Under the pieces are notes generated by a model. The model had not been told where the DNA came from. It saw only the letters and a program-made list of their open reading frames with translations, and made no database searches. A stretch of 35,478 nt of DNA, from positions 1 through 35,478 of the forward strand of contig JAFAEG010000028.1 in assembly GCA_023424095.1 (NCBI GenBank), in the 5' to 3' direction. The translations under genes and the position numbers were made by a program. Shown here in pieces: positions 16,894 to 24,349 of the stretch. Source of the DNA: Pseudomonadota bacterium. GTDB taxonomy: Bacteria > Pseudomonadota > Alphaproteobacteria > Sphingomonadales > Sphingomonadaceae. Position 1 is the stretch's first letter; each line of letters begins with the position of its first letter.

Positions 16894-17616
16894 ATGGCCG
16901 ACCAATCCACCATCGATCCGAACGAAGCCGCGCATTTCGGGCGGATGGCCGCCGACTGGTGGGACCCCAAGGGTTCGTCGGCGATGCTTCACCGGCTGAA
17001 CCCGGTGCGGCTGAAATATCTGCGCGAGCGGATCGACAGCCATTTCGGCAGCGACGAGCATGACCGCCGGCCGCTGGCGGGCAAGAAGGCGGCGGACGTC
17101 GGCTGCGGCGCCGGGCTGCTGGCCGAACCGCTCGCCCGGCTTGGCGCGACGGTGACGGGACTCGATGCGGCGGCGGAGAATGTCGAGGCCGCCCGCGCCC
17201 ACGCGACGGGGCAGGGGCTGGAGATCGATTACCGCACCGGCGGCGTCGAGGCGCTGGCCGGGCCCTATGACCTGATCACCAGCATGGAAGTGGTCGAACA
17301 TGTCGCCGAGGTGCCCGCCTTCCTCGCCGGCCTCGCGAACGCGCTGGCACCGGACGGCCTGCTCGTCATGTCCACGCCCAACCGCACCATGACCTCTCGC
17401 GCCTTGATGATCTGGGCCGCCGAAGGCCTCGGCCAGATCCCGCGCGGCACCCACGATTGGGACAAGTTCCTGACCCCGGAAGAACTCACCGCCGCCCTCG
17501 CCGAAGCCGGGCTTCAGGTCGACGACGTCACCGGCATCGGCTGGACCCCGACGCGCGGCCTGGCCCTGACGGCGGACACCAGCCTGAATTATCTGCTGGC
17601 GGCGCGGCGGGCGTAG
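16894..17616 (+). CDS. ubiG: 3-demethylubiquinone 3-O-methyltransferase UbiG
   Basis: UbiG does both O-methylations of ubiquinone synthesis with S-adenosylmethionine. The 240 residues hold the typical N-terminus (DPNEAAHFGRMAADWWDP), which is diagnostic for UbiG, the SAM-binding DVGCGAGLL at 68-76, motif II around TSMEVVEHV, and the C-terminal part with PRGTHDWDKFLTPEEL. The chosen start ATG 16894 lies just after the repeat element and has no clear Shine-Dalgarno sequence; the longer frame to 16621 crosses that element and the lysC start. The end is 6 bp from the stop of the convergent peptidase gene. The other ubi genes are not here. Confidence 0.96.
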   Translation: MADQSTIDPNEAAHFGRMAADWWDPKGSSAMLHRLNPVRLKYLRERIDSHFGSDEHDRRPLAGKKAADVGCGAGLLAEPLARLGATVTGLDAAAENVEAARAHATGQGLEIDYRTGGVEALAGPYDLITSMEVVEHVAEVPAFLAGLANALAPDGLLVMSTPNRTMTSRALMIWAAEGLGQIPRGTHDWDKFLTPEELTAALAEAGLQVDDVTGIGWTPTRGLALTADTSLNYLLAARRA

Positions 17617-17622
17617 ACCAGC

Positions 17623-18951
17623 TTATTCCGCCGCCAGCCGCGCCATCAGGATGGCGCTGCGGATCGCCTGGCGGGGCAGGCTGGTGAGGTCCACCCATTC
17701 GCCCTCCGCATGCGCGCCGCCGCCGGCCATGCCCATGCCGGCGAGCGTGTCGACGTCCGCCGCGACGAAGGCGCTGTCCGCCGCACCGCGCCTAGCGGGA
17801 TCGAATTCGGGCATTTCCGGGAAGCCGAGGTCGCGATTGACCGCGTTCAGTCGGCCGAGCAGCGAGCGGTTGCCTTCCGTCGGCGCCATCGGCGGATAGC
17901 CATTGTCGGCGAAGACCAGTTCGGCGGAGGTGTGCGGCAGATGCCGCGCCACGATCGCCTGCATCGCGGCGCGGGCGCGCTGCTCCTGCTCGGGCGACAA
18001 GGTGCGGATGTCGCCCCGCGCGATCGCGGTTGCCGCGACGATGTTGGTCTTGCCGGACGCGGTCACGGTCACGCCGCTTTCGTCCACCGCCGCCGGCGTG
18101 CCGCCGCCGACGACGCCGACATTGAAGGTCAGGTTCGGCTCGATCAGGGTGCGCCGCCACTCGTCCAGGATGCGCGCCATTTCGTAGATCGCGCCGAAGC
18201 CGAGGCTGGCGTTGAACACGCCGCTCGAATGGCCGGTGCGGCCGGTGGTGGTCAGCGTCCAGTTGGTCGAACTGCGCCGCGCCACCGTGCCGAAATCCCG
18301 CTCGCCCTCGCGCGCCAGCCCCTCATATTCGAAGGCATAATCGGCCGCCTGGCCCGCCGCGATCAGCTCGCGGCGCGCGATGGAGATGGGCGTGCCGATC
18401 CGTTCCTCGTCGCCGGTCAGCACCACCGTCACGTCCATGCCGCGCAAAAGGCCGGCTTCGTGCAGCCCGCGCAGCGCCGCGAGGATCACGACAATCCCGC
18501 CCTTGTCGTCGCCGACGCCCGGCCCGGTGGCGCGGTCGGTGTCGCCCTGGGTCTGGCGCACGAAGCGCTGGAAGGGGCTGTCCGGCTCGAACACCGTGTC
18601 GAGATGGGCGATCAGCAGGATCTGCTTGGGCGGGTTGCGGCCGTCGCGGCGGCGCTGCGCGCTATTGGTCGCGATCAGATGCCCGGCGCGGCCCGCCTCG
18701 GCCTGTTCGACCCAGCGCACCGACATGCCGATTGCCTCGAATTCCGGCTTCAGCATGTCCGCGACCGCGCGCACGCCGGCGAAATTCAGCGTGCCGCTAT
18801 TCTGGTTCACCAGCCGCTCGAGCAAGGCGATGTGCCGGTCCGTCTCCCGCTCGATCGTGGCGACGGCCTGGCGCTCGGGCGCGGAAAGTTGGGCCTGCGC
18901 CGCGACGGGCGCGAGCAGGAGGGCGAAGAAGGTGAGTGCGCGGGTCAGCAT
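17623..18951 (-). CDS. Exported M20-family metallopeptidase
   Basis: A 442-residue M20 zinc peptidase with a signal peptide (LTRALTFFALLLAPVAAQAQ), so periplasmic. Zinc ligands and catalytic residues are in place: H116 and D118 in AHLDTVF, D148 in GVGDDKGG, and the pair E182/E183 in TGDEERIG. The dimerisation domain follows (GRTGHSSGVFNASLG). The layout is that of glutamate carboxypeptidase-like members, which trim C-terminal amino acids or hydrolyse small amide substrates. I chose ATG 18951, since the GTG 6 bases earlier lies in the ribosome site GAAGGTGCGG. The mipA-like gene lies upstream on the same strand, with a repeat hairpin between. Confidence 0.9.
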   Translation of the reverse strand: MLTRALTFFALLLAPVAAQAQLSAPERQAVATIERETDRHIALLERLVNQNSGTLNFAGVRAVADMLKPEFEAIGMSVRWVEQAEAGRAGHLIATNSAQRRRDGRNPPKQILLIAHLDTVFEPDSPFQRFVRQTQGDTDRATGPGVGDDKGGIVVILAALRGLHEAGLLRGMDVTVVLTGDEERIGTPISIARRELIAAGQAADYAFEYEGLAREGERDFGTVARRSSTNWTLTTTGRTGHSSGVFNASLGFGAIYEMARILDEWRRTLIEPNLTFNVGVVGGGTPAAVDESGVTVTASGKTNIVAATAIARGDIRTLSPEQEQRARAAMQAIVARHLPHTSAELVFADNGYPPMAPTEGNRSLLGRLNAVNRDLGFPEMPEFDPARRGAADSAFVAADVDTLAGMGMAGGGAHAEGEWVDLTSLPRQAIRSAILMARLAAE

Positions 18952-18964
18952 CCGCACCTTCTCA

Positions 18965-19027
18965 CCCGTCAGTGCGAGGAGTGCAACGACGAAGCGGCTT
19001 TCACTCCCCTCCCTGACAAGGGAGGGG
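18965..19027. repeat. Partial REP-like sequences upstream of the M20 gene
   Basis: The hairpin CCCCTCCCT-GACA-AGGGAGGGG at 19006-19027 is the reverse complement of the right arm of the element at 3718-3880, over about 24 bases. Just before it, 18967-18996 resembles another dispersed repeat (GTGCGAGGAGTGCAACGAC). The hairpin lies just after the end of the MipA-like gene and could end its transcription. Confidence 0.6.
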
Positions 19028-19046
19028 GCGGCCTCTTGGAGCAGCC

Positions 19047-19850
19047 TCAGAACGGGTTGCGCACCCGGAAATTGAAGAACAGGGCCACGCCCACCCCGAA
19101 CTGATCCTCCGAGCCGCGCTGCTGGACGATCGGCGAATCCGCCGCGTCGCCGATCAGCCGGTCGTAGCTGGCATAGGCATAGATGCCGAGATTGCGGGTG
19201 AATTCGTGCGTGACCCCGGCCACCGCGCCGACCGCGCGAACGCCGCCATCGGGGGTGAAAACGGGCAGGCCGGAGCTCAGTGCCTGGGCCGGCGTGATGC
19301 CGAAATAGGTCTGCATGTATTCCTCGTCCGCCAGCCGGACACGCGCGCCGAGGCTCACCACGCTGTTCGGGCCGGGCCGGAAGAAGGTATCGGCGCCCAG
19401 ATCGCCGAGCCAGCCTTCATGCCCGTCAAAGCCGCGCCGCGCCTCGGCCCGCAGGCGCATGGCCGGGGAGAGGTTCACGTTCAGGAAGATTCCGGGCTCG
19501 AAGGCGAAATCGACGTCGCCGACGGCCACGCCGACATCATCCTCGTCGCGCTCGCCCTGAAAGGCGATCATCGGGCCGAACTCCACCGGGCCGCCCCGGC
19601 CGATCAGGCTGAAGCCAAAGCCGTCATCGGGTGCGGTGCCGCGGATCGGATCGCCCTCGCGCCGCGCCCCGCCGGTGAACAAGGGCCCGAGCTTCAGCTC
19701 GCCGGCGCCGGGATATTCCGGCGTGAACTGCACGCCCGCGCCGAAGCTGATGACTAGCGGCCGCTCGTCCGGCTCATTGTCCTGCGCGAGCGCAGGCGTG
19801 GCGGCGAGGGCGGCGAAAGCGGCGAAGCCGGAGCAGAAGAATCGGAGCAT
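19047..19850 (-). CDS. MipA/OmpV-family outer membrane protein
   Basis: A 267-residue protein with a signal peptide (MLRFFCSGFAAFAALAATPALAQ) and alternating beta-strand patterns ending in an aromatic C-terminus (FFNFRVRNPF), as expected of an outer membrane barrel. The features of MipA/OmpV proteins are seen: an early PEYPGAGELKLGPLF strand and GPMIAFQGERDEDD, and a long loop with LADEEYMQTYFGI. MipA was named as a scaffold between murein synthases and hydrolases in E. coli; most relatives are uncharacterised. ATG 19850 is chosen because the signal peptide starts right there. It lies 104 bp downstream of the pccA-like gene. Confidence 0.88.
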   Translation of the reverse strand: MLRFFCSGFAAFAALAATPALAQDNEPDERPLVISFGAGVQFTPEYPGAGELKLGPLFTGGARREGDPIRGTAPDDGFGFSLIGRGGPVEFGPMIAFQGERDEDDVGVAVGDVDFAFEPGIFLNVNLSPAMRLRAEARRGFDGHEGWLGDLGADTFFRPGPNSVVSLGARVRLADEEYMQTYFGITPAQALSSGLPVFTPDGGVRAVGAVAGVTHEFTRNLGIYAYASYDRLIGDAADSPIVQQRGSEDQFGVGVALFFNFRVRNPF

Positions 19851-19954
19851 GGATGGCCTTTCGAGCGGAGGGCACGAAGCTTGCCGGAAAAAAGGGGCAG
19901 GGGCCGGGAAGTTCCGGCGCCTAAACGATTTTCTCGGGCGGTGGCCGTTTCGCC

Positions 19955-21967
19955 TCACGCGAATTCCAGGATCACCGCATCCACCGCCAGACTGTCACCG
20001 GGCTTGGCCGCGACCTTGGCGACCGTCCCGCTCTTCTCGGCGCGCAGGATGTTCTCCATCTTCATCGCCTCGACCACCGCCAGCGGCTGGCCGGCTTCGA
20101 CCGCATCGCCCTCGGCGACGTGCAAGGTGGTCAGCAGCCCCGGCATCGGCGCGATCAGATATTTCGAGAGATCCGGCGGCACCTTTTCGATCATGTGCCG
20201 GGTCAGTTCGGCGACATGGGCGGGATAGACCTGCACGAGGTGGCTCGCGCCGCGCGTGGTCAATTTCCACGCCCCGGGCTTGCGCTCGATCCGCACGATC
20301 CGGTCATTGCCGTCGATGCTGCCGCGGAAGCGCAATTGCCCCGGCCGCCAGCGCCCGACCAGTTCCACCGGCGCGGCCTCGTCATCGACATAAGCCAGCA
20401 GCCCGGCCTCGAACCGCGCCAGGCGGACGCGATGCTCGGCGCCGCCCAGCCGCACGACGTGCAGCCCCTCCGGCTCGACAATGTCGCCCAATTGATCGCT
20501 GACCGCGCTCGCCAGACAGGCGCTTTCATAGGCCGCCATCGCCGCGACCAGAGCGAGGTCGCGGTTGAGCTCCGCGTCCGCCGGCGCGCCGGCAAAGCCT
20601 TCCGGATATTCCTCGGCGATGAAGCCGGTGGTGATGTTGCCGGAACGGAAGCGCGGATGCTGCATCAGCGCCGACAGGAAATCGACATTGTGGCCGATGC
20701 CGTCGATCGCGAACTCGTCCAGCGCCGCGACCTGCGCGTCGATCGCCTGTTCGCGGGTCGGCGCCCAGGTGATCAATTTGGCGATCATCGGGTCGTAGAA
20801 CATGCTGACCTCGCCGCCCTCGACCACGCCATCATCGACACGGGTCGCGCCCTCGGCGTCGCGCTTCACGGTCGGCGGGCGGTAACGGACCAGCCGCCCC
20901 GTGCTCGGCAGGAAGCCGCGATACGGGTCCTCCGCATAGACGCGATTCTCGATCGACCAGCCGTTCAGCGTCACCTCGTCCTGGGTCAGCGCCAATTTCT
21001 CGCCCGCCGCGACCCGGATCATCTGCTCGACCAGGTCCAGCCCGGTAATCTCCTCGGTCACCGGATGCTCGACCTGCAGCCGCGTGTTCATTTCGAGGAA
21101 GTAGAAGCTCTCGCCGGTCGCGTCCGCGCCGCTGACGATCAGCTCGACCGTGCCGGCCGAATAATAGCCCACCGCCCGCGCCAGCGCGACCGCCTGCTCG
21201 CCCATCGCCTTGCGCATCTGCGGCGTGACGAACGGGGAGGGGGCCTCCTCCACCACCTTCTGGTGACGGCGCTGCACGCTGCATTCGCGCTCGCCGAGGT
21301 AGAGGATGTTGCCATGCTGGTCGCCCAGCACCTGGATCTCGATATGGCGCGGGCTTTCGATGAATTTTTCGATGAACACCCGGTCGTCGCCGAAGCTGTT
21401 CAGCCCCTCGCGCTTCGTCGCCTCGAAGCCTTCGCGCACATCCTGCTCGCTCCAGGCCAGCCGCATCCCCTTGCCGCCGCCGCCGGCACTGGCCTTCATC
21501 ATCACCGGATAGCCGATGTCGGACGCGATCCGCACCGCCTCGTCAGTATCCGCAATCTCGCCGAGATAGCCGGGGACGACGTTCACGCCCGCCGCCTGCG
21601 CGAGCTTCTTGGATTCGATCTTGTCGCCCATCGCCGCGATCGCCTTGGGCGGCGGCCCGATGAAGGCGATGCCGGCGTCCGCGCAGGCCTTGGCGAAGCT
21701 CTCGCGCTCGGACAGGAAGCCGTAACCCGGATGGATCGCCTCCGCTCCGGTCTGCTGCGCCGCGAGCAGGATCAGCTCAGCCTTCAGATAGCTCTCCGCC
21801 GCCGGCGCCGGCCCAAGCCGCACCGCCTCGTCCGCCATCAGCACATGCGGTGCGCGCGCATCCGCATCCGAATAGACCGCGACCGTCGCGATCCCCATCT
21901 TCTTCGCCGAGCGGATCACCCGGCACGCAATCTCGCCGCGATTGGCGATCAGGATTTTGGAAAACAT
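19955..21967 (-). CDS. pccA: Propionyl-CoA carboxylase alpha subunit (biotin carboxylase and carrier)
   Basis: This subunit carboxylates its own biotin with ATP and bicarbonate; the beta subunit then moves the carboxyl to propionyl-CoA, giving methylmalonyl-CoA. The protein has 670 residues: the biotin carboxylase N-terminal domain (MFSKILIANRGEIACRVIR), the ATP-grasp domain (MMKASAGGGGKGMRL; FYFLEMNTRLQVEHPVTE), the C-terminal carboxylase domain, a BT-type linker domain and a biotinyl domain with the biotin-accepting K636 in VEAMKMEN, 34 residues from the end. Acetyl-CoA or methylcrotonyl-CoA carboxylases look alike; the mutase gene nearby and the BT-domain layout favour propionyl-CoA. It starts 8 bp after the LprI-like gene. 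The beta subunit gene is not in the window. Confidence 0.93.
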   Translation of the reverse strand: MFSKILIANRGEIACRVIRSAKKMGIATVAVYSDADARAPHVLMADEAVRLGPAPAAESYLKAELILLAAQQTGAEAIHPGYGFLSERESFAKACADAGIAFIGPPPKAIAAMGDKIESKKLAQAAGVNVVPGYLGEIADTDEAVRIASDIGYPVMMKASAGGGGKGMRLAWSEQDVREGFEATKREGLNSFGDDRVFIEKFIESPRHIEIQVLGDQHGNILYLGERECSVQRRHQKVVEEAPSPFVTPQMRKAMGEQAVALARAVGYYSAGTVELIVSGADATGESFYFLEMNTRLQVEHPVTEEITGLDLVEQMIRVAAGEKLALTQDEVTLNGWSIENRVYAEDPYRGFLPSTGRLVRYRPPTVKRDAEGATRVDDGVVEGGEVSMFYDPMIAKLITWAPTREQAIDAQVAALDEFAIDGIGHNVDFLSALMQHPRFRSGNITTGFIAEEYPEGFAGAPADAELNRDLALVAAMAAYESACLASAVSDQLGDIVEPEGLHVVRLGGAEHRVRLARFEAGLLAYVDDEAAPVELVGRWRPGQLRFRGSIDGNDRIVRIERKPGAWKLTTRGASHLVQVYPAHVAELTRHMIEKVPPDLSKYLIAPMPGLLTTLHVAEGDAVEAGQPLAVVEAMKMENILRAEKSGTVAKVAAKPGDSLAVDAVILEFA

Positions 21968-21975
21968 TGGGTCCC

Positions 21976-22329
21976 TTACCGCACCATCATCATCAGTTCG
22001 ACCGTGCGTTGCTCGGTCATCGTCTTCAGGCAATCGCCGACCAGATAAGGCTCGAGCGAACCGCCGAGCGCTTCCACCCCGGCCAGAGCGCATTGCGCCT
22101 CGCGGAAGGCGAGCCAGGTGCGCTGGGCGTCGCGCAGCCGCCGCGCTGCCTCGCCATTCTCGCCGCCATGATCGGCCGCGAACGCGCGCATCACCTGCGC
22201 GGCGGCCCGGTTCATCTCGGCATCCGCAGCCCGCGCGGCTTCGGCGGCGCAGCGGTTCATCTCCTGCTGCTGCATGGCGTTGCTGCAGTCGAGCGGCTGG
22301 GCGAGGAGCGCCGCGATCGCGATCAACAT
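21976..22329 (-). CDS. LprI-like secreted small protein (DUF1311)
   Basis: A 117-residue protein with a short N-terminal hydrophobic segment (MLIAIAALLAQPL) and four Cys residues, at 15, 27, 80 and about 100. The helical pattern DCSNAMQQQEMNRCAAEA and LRDAQRTWLAFREAQCALA is the LprI/DUF1311 fold, named after a mycobacterial lipoprotein that inhibits lysozyme; most members are uncharacterised. It begins at ATG 22329 and ends 8 bp before pccA, so it is likely co-transcribed with it. No functional link to propionyl-CoA metabolism is known to me. Confidence 0.85.
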   Translation of the reverse strand: MLIAIAALLAQPLDCSNAMQQQEMNRCAAEAARAADAEMNRAAAQVMRAFAADHGGENGEAARRLRDAQRTWLAFREAQCALAGVEALGGSLEPYLVGDCLKTMTEQRTVELMMMVR

Positions 22330-22344
22330 GCTCTTTTCCCCTCC

Positions 22345-22435
22345 CTCAGCCCGGACCTGGTCCGGACCGGGGCGTCATTCGCCCCATCCCTAGAGAGGAA
22401 GCTTCGTCCCGGATCAAGCCCGCGGTGACGGCGTA
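22345..22435. repeat. Degenerate REP-like palindromes, possible operon boundary
   Basis: A perfect 7-bp palindrome (CCGGACC-T-GGTCCGG, 22351-22365) and, 40 bases on, a decayed copy of a common repeat (CCCGGATCAAGCCCGCGGTGAC at about 22408-22429) fill the 110-bp gap between the secreted esterase and the LprI-like gene. The stem could separate the mutase-bioB-esterase unit from the downstream genes. Confidence 0.5.
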
Positions 22436-22439
22436 GCGC

Positions 22440-23276
22440 TCACTCCGGCGGCCGCGGATAATAAGCGGTCAGCGCTTCCCACGCCGTCGGGTGATAGATG
22501 GTCGCGTGCGCCAGGTTCGGCCGCGGCTCGTAGCGCAACGTCACCCGGTCCGCCGGCGCCGCCCGAAGTGCCGCGAGCAGCCGGTCGGTGTGCGTCGACG
22601 CCGCCAGCGTCTCACTGCCCACGCTCAGCCACAGCCGCCTTTGCCCCGCCGGCATCCGCGCCAGCAGGCCCGCCGCCTCGTGCGTCAGCCGGCCATCGTC
22701 CCACCAGGTGCTGGGGTCCATCGCGATATAGGTGTCGAACGTGGTCGGCGCCTTCAGGAAGGTCTCGACGATGAACAGGCCGGCCAGCGATTCCCCCAGC
22801 AGGGCGTCCTCGCCGGAGCTGCGATAACGCGCCTCGACGAACGGCTTCACCTCCTCGACCAGGAAGCGCCGGAACAAGGCCGATTCCCCGGCGGTGGGAT
22901 AGAGCGTGCGCAGGGCCGGCATGCTCTCGACCGGGAAGGCCAGCTCGCGCCGCCGGTCGATCGTCTCGACTCCGACGACGATCATCTCCTGCGTCTGCCA
23001 GGCGATCGCGCCCAGTTGCGCCAGCCCGCTAATGTGGTGGAAATCCTGCGCCAGCCCGCCGTCGATCAGATAGATCACCGGATAGCGCCGATCGCCCTCG
23101 CGATAGGAAGGCGGCGTCCAGACATTGATCACCCGCTCGGCGCCCAGCGCCTGCGACTGCAAGCGCCACGTCTCGCCGATCACGATCGGCTGCGGGGCGG
23201 ATGGCGGTACCGGGTCGGAATGCGGCGGCTGCGGCTGGGCCGCGGCCAGCAGCGCGACGAGAACCCATCCGAACAT
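22440..23276 (-). CDS. Secreted alpha/beta-hydrolase (esterase D family)
   Basis: A 278-residue enzyme with an N-terminal signal sequence (MFGWVLVALLAAAQPQ). It has the esterase D / enterochelin-esterase fold (PF00756-like): an early YPVIYLIDGG strand, the nucleophile S163 in LGESLAGLF, an acidic turn in the YIAMDPSTWWDD segment, and a likely catalytic His near residue 257 (NLAHATIYHP). Typical substrates are acyl esters or siderophore esters, but the substrate here is unknown. ATG 23276 shares one base with the bioB stop (TGATG), so translation is probably coupled. The signal peptide and family argue against a BioH-like role despite the bioB neighbour. Confidence 0.85.
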   Translation of the reverse strand: MFGWVLVALLAAAQPQPPHSDPVPPSAPQPIVIGETWRLQSQALGAERVINVWTPPSYREGDRRYPVIYLIDGGLAQDFHHISGLAQLGAIAWQTQEMIVVGVETIDRRRELAFPVESMPALRTLYPTAGESALFRRFLVEEVKPFVEARYRSSGEDALLGESLAGLFIVETFLKAPTTFDTYIAMDPSTWWDDGRLTHEAAGLLARMPAGQRRLWLSVGSETLAASTHTDRLLAALRAAPADRVTLRYEPRPNLAHATIYHPTAWEALTAYYPRPPE

Positions 23277-24349
23277 CAATTCACCCCCATCGCGGTCAGG
23301 CCCAATTTCGCCAGCATCGCCCCATCGCGATCATCCCCCGCATTGGGCGCGGTCAGCAATTTGTCGCCGGTGAAGATCGAATTGGCCCCTGCCATGAAGC
23401 AGAGCGCCTGCGTGCTCTCGGACATGGACTCGCGTCCCGCCGACAGCCGCACCATCGACTTCGGCATGGTGATCCGCGCCGCCGCGACCGTCCGCACGAA
23501 CTCGATATCGTCGATTTTGGCGAGCGGCGTGTCGGCCAGCATGTTGCCCAGCACCGTGCCCTTCACCGGCACGAGCGCGTTGATCGGCACGCTCTCCGGC
23601 GGCTCAGGCATCGACGCGAGCGCATGGATGAAGCCCACCCTTGTCTCGCGGGTCTCGCCCATGCCGACGATCCCGCCCGAACAGACATTGATCCCCGCCG
23701 CCCGCACCGTGTCGAGCGTGTCGAGCCGGTCCTCGAACGATCGCGTCGAGATGACGCTGCCGTAATTTTCCGGCGCCGTGTCGATATTATGATTGTAATA
23801 ATCGAGGCCGGCGTCGGCGAGCGCCTCGGCCTGGCTCGGAGTCAGCATGCCCAAGGTCATGCAGGTCTCCAGCCCCATTTCGCGCACGCCCTTCACCATC
23901 TGGACCAGGGCCGGAATGTCCTTGTCCTTGGGGTTGCGCCACGCTGCGCCCATGCAGAAGCGGGTCGAGCCATGGTCCTTGGCCTGCGCCGCCGATTGCA
24001 GCACCGCCTGCACGTCCATCAGCTTGGTCGCCTTGATCCCGCTGTCGGCCTTCACCGACTGCGAGCAATAGCCGCAATCCTCCGGGCAGCCGCCGGTCTT
24101 GATGCTGAGCAGGGTGGAAAGCTGCACCTGATTGGCCGGGTGATGCGCGCGGTGGACGGCCTGCGCGTCGAACAGGAGGTCGAGCAGAGGGCGATCGAAC
24201 AGCGCGGCGATCGCGTGCCGCGACCACTGACCCCCCTCACCGTCATGCTGAACTTGTTTCAGCATCCATTCCTCCCCTGGCAATCCCGCCGCGGGTTCGC
24301 CGATGGACCCTGAAACAAGTTCAGGGTGACGTTCTGTCGGGGCTGTCAC
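23276..24349 (-). CDS. bioB: Biotin synthase
   Basis: BioB is a radical-SAM enzyme that inserts sulfur into dethiobiotin, the last step of biotin synthesis. Numbered from GTG 24349, the protein has 357 residues. The radical-SAM cluster C88-x3-C92-x2-C95 (CPEDCGYC) follows the family start WSRHAIAALFDRPLLDLLF at about 42, and the conserved STRFCMGAAWRNP, YYNHNIDT and VRLSAGRE are present, with an N-terminus about 35 residues longer than E. coli BioB. Residues 7-36 are encoded by an in-frame REP-like palindrome pair (24242-24330). The GTG overlaps the mutase stop by 4 bp (GTGA), which supports it; ATG at 24265, inside the repeat, is the alternative and gives a 329-residue protein. Confidence 0.96.
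   Translation of the reverse strand: MTAPTERHPELVSGSIGEPAAGLPGEEWMLKQVQHDGEGGQWSRHAIAALFDRPLLDLLFDAQAVHRAHHPANQVQLSTLLSIKTGGCPEDCGYCSQSVKADSGIKATKLMDVQAVLQSAAQAKDHGSTRFCMGAAWRNPKDKDIPALVQMVKGVREMGLETCMTLGMLTPSQAEALADAGLDYYNHNIDTAPENYGSVISTRSFEDRLDTLDTVRAAGINVCSGGIVGMGETRETRVGFIHALASMPEPPESVPINALVPVKGTVLGNMLADTPLAKIDDIEFVRTVAAARITMPKSMVRLSAGRESMSESTQALCFMAGANSIFTGDKLLTAPNAGDDRDGAMLAKLGLTAMGVN
24242..24330. repeat. REP-like palindrome pair inside the 5' end of bioB
   Basis: Two inverted 28-base arms (24242-24269 and 24303-24330) flank 33 bases. Each arm also folds alone, ATGCTGAA-CTTGT-TTCAGCAT and ACCCTGAA-ACAAG-TTCAGGGT-type hairpins, and the arms differ at paired positions that keep each hairpin intact. 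It is wholly inside the bioB open frame and encodes residues 7-36 of the longer product. Confidence 0.85.

Noticed and set aside
16749..16970. An N-terminal extension of LysC and of UbiG through the gap
   Set aside because: The extra residues come from the REP pair and are not part of either family; clear ATG starts exist after it.
22440..23276. A BioH-like role for the esterase next to bioB
   Set aside because: It has a signal peptide and belongs to the esterase D group, while BioH is a cytoplasmic enzyme of a different hydrolase group.
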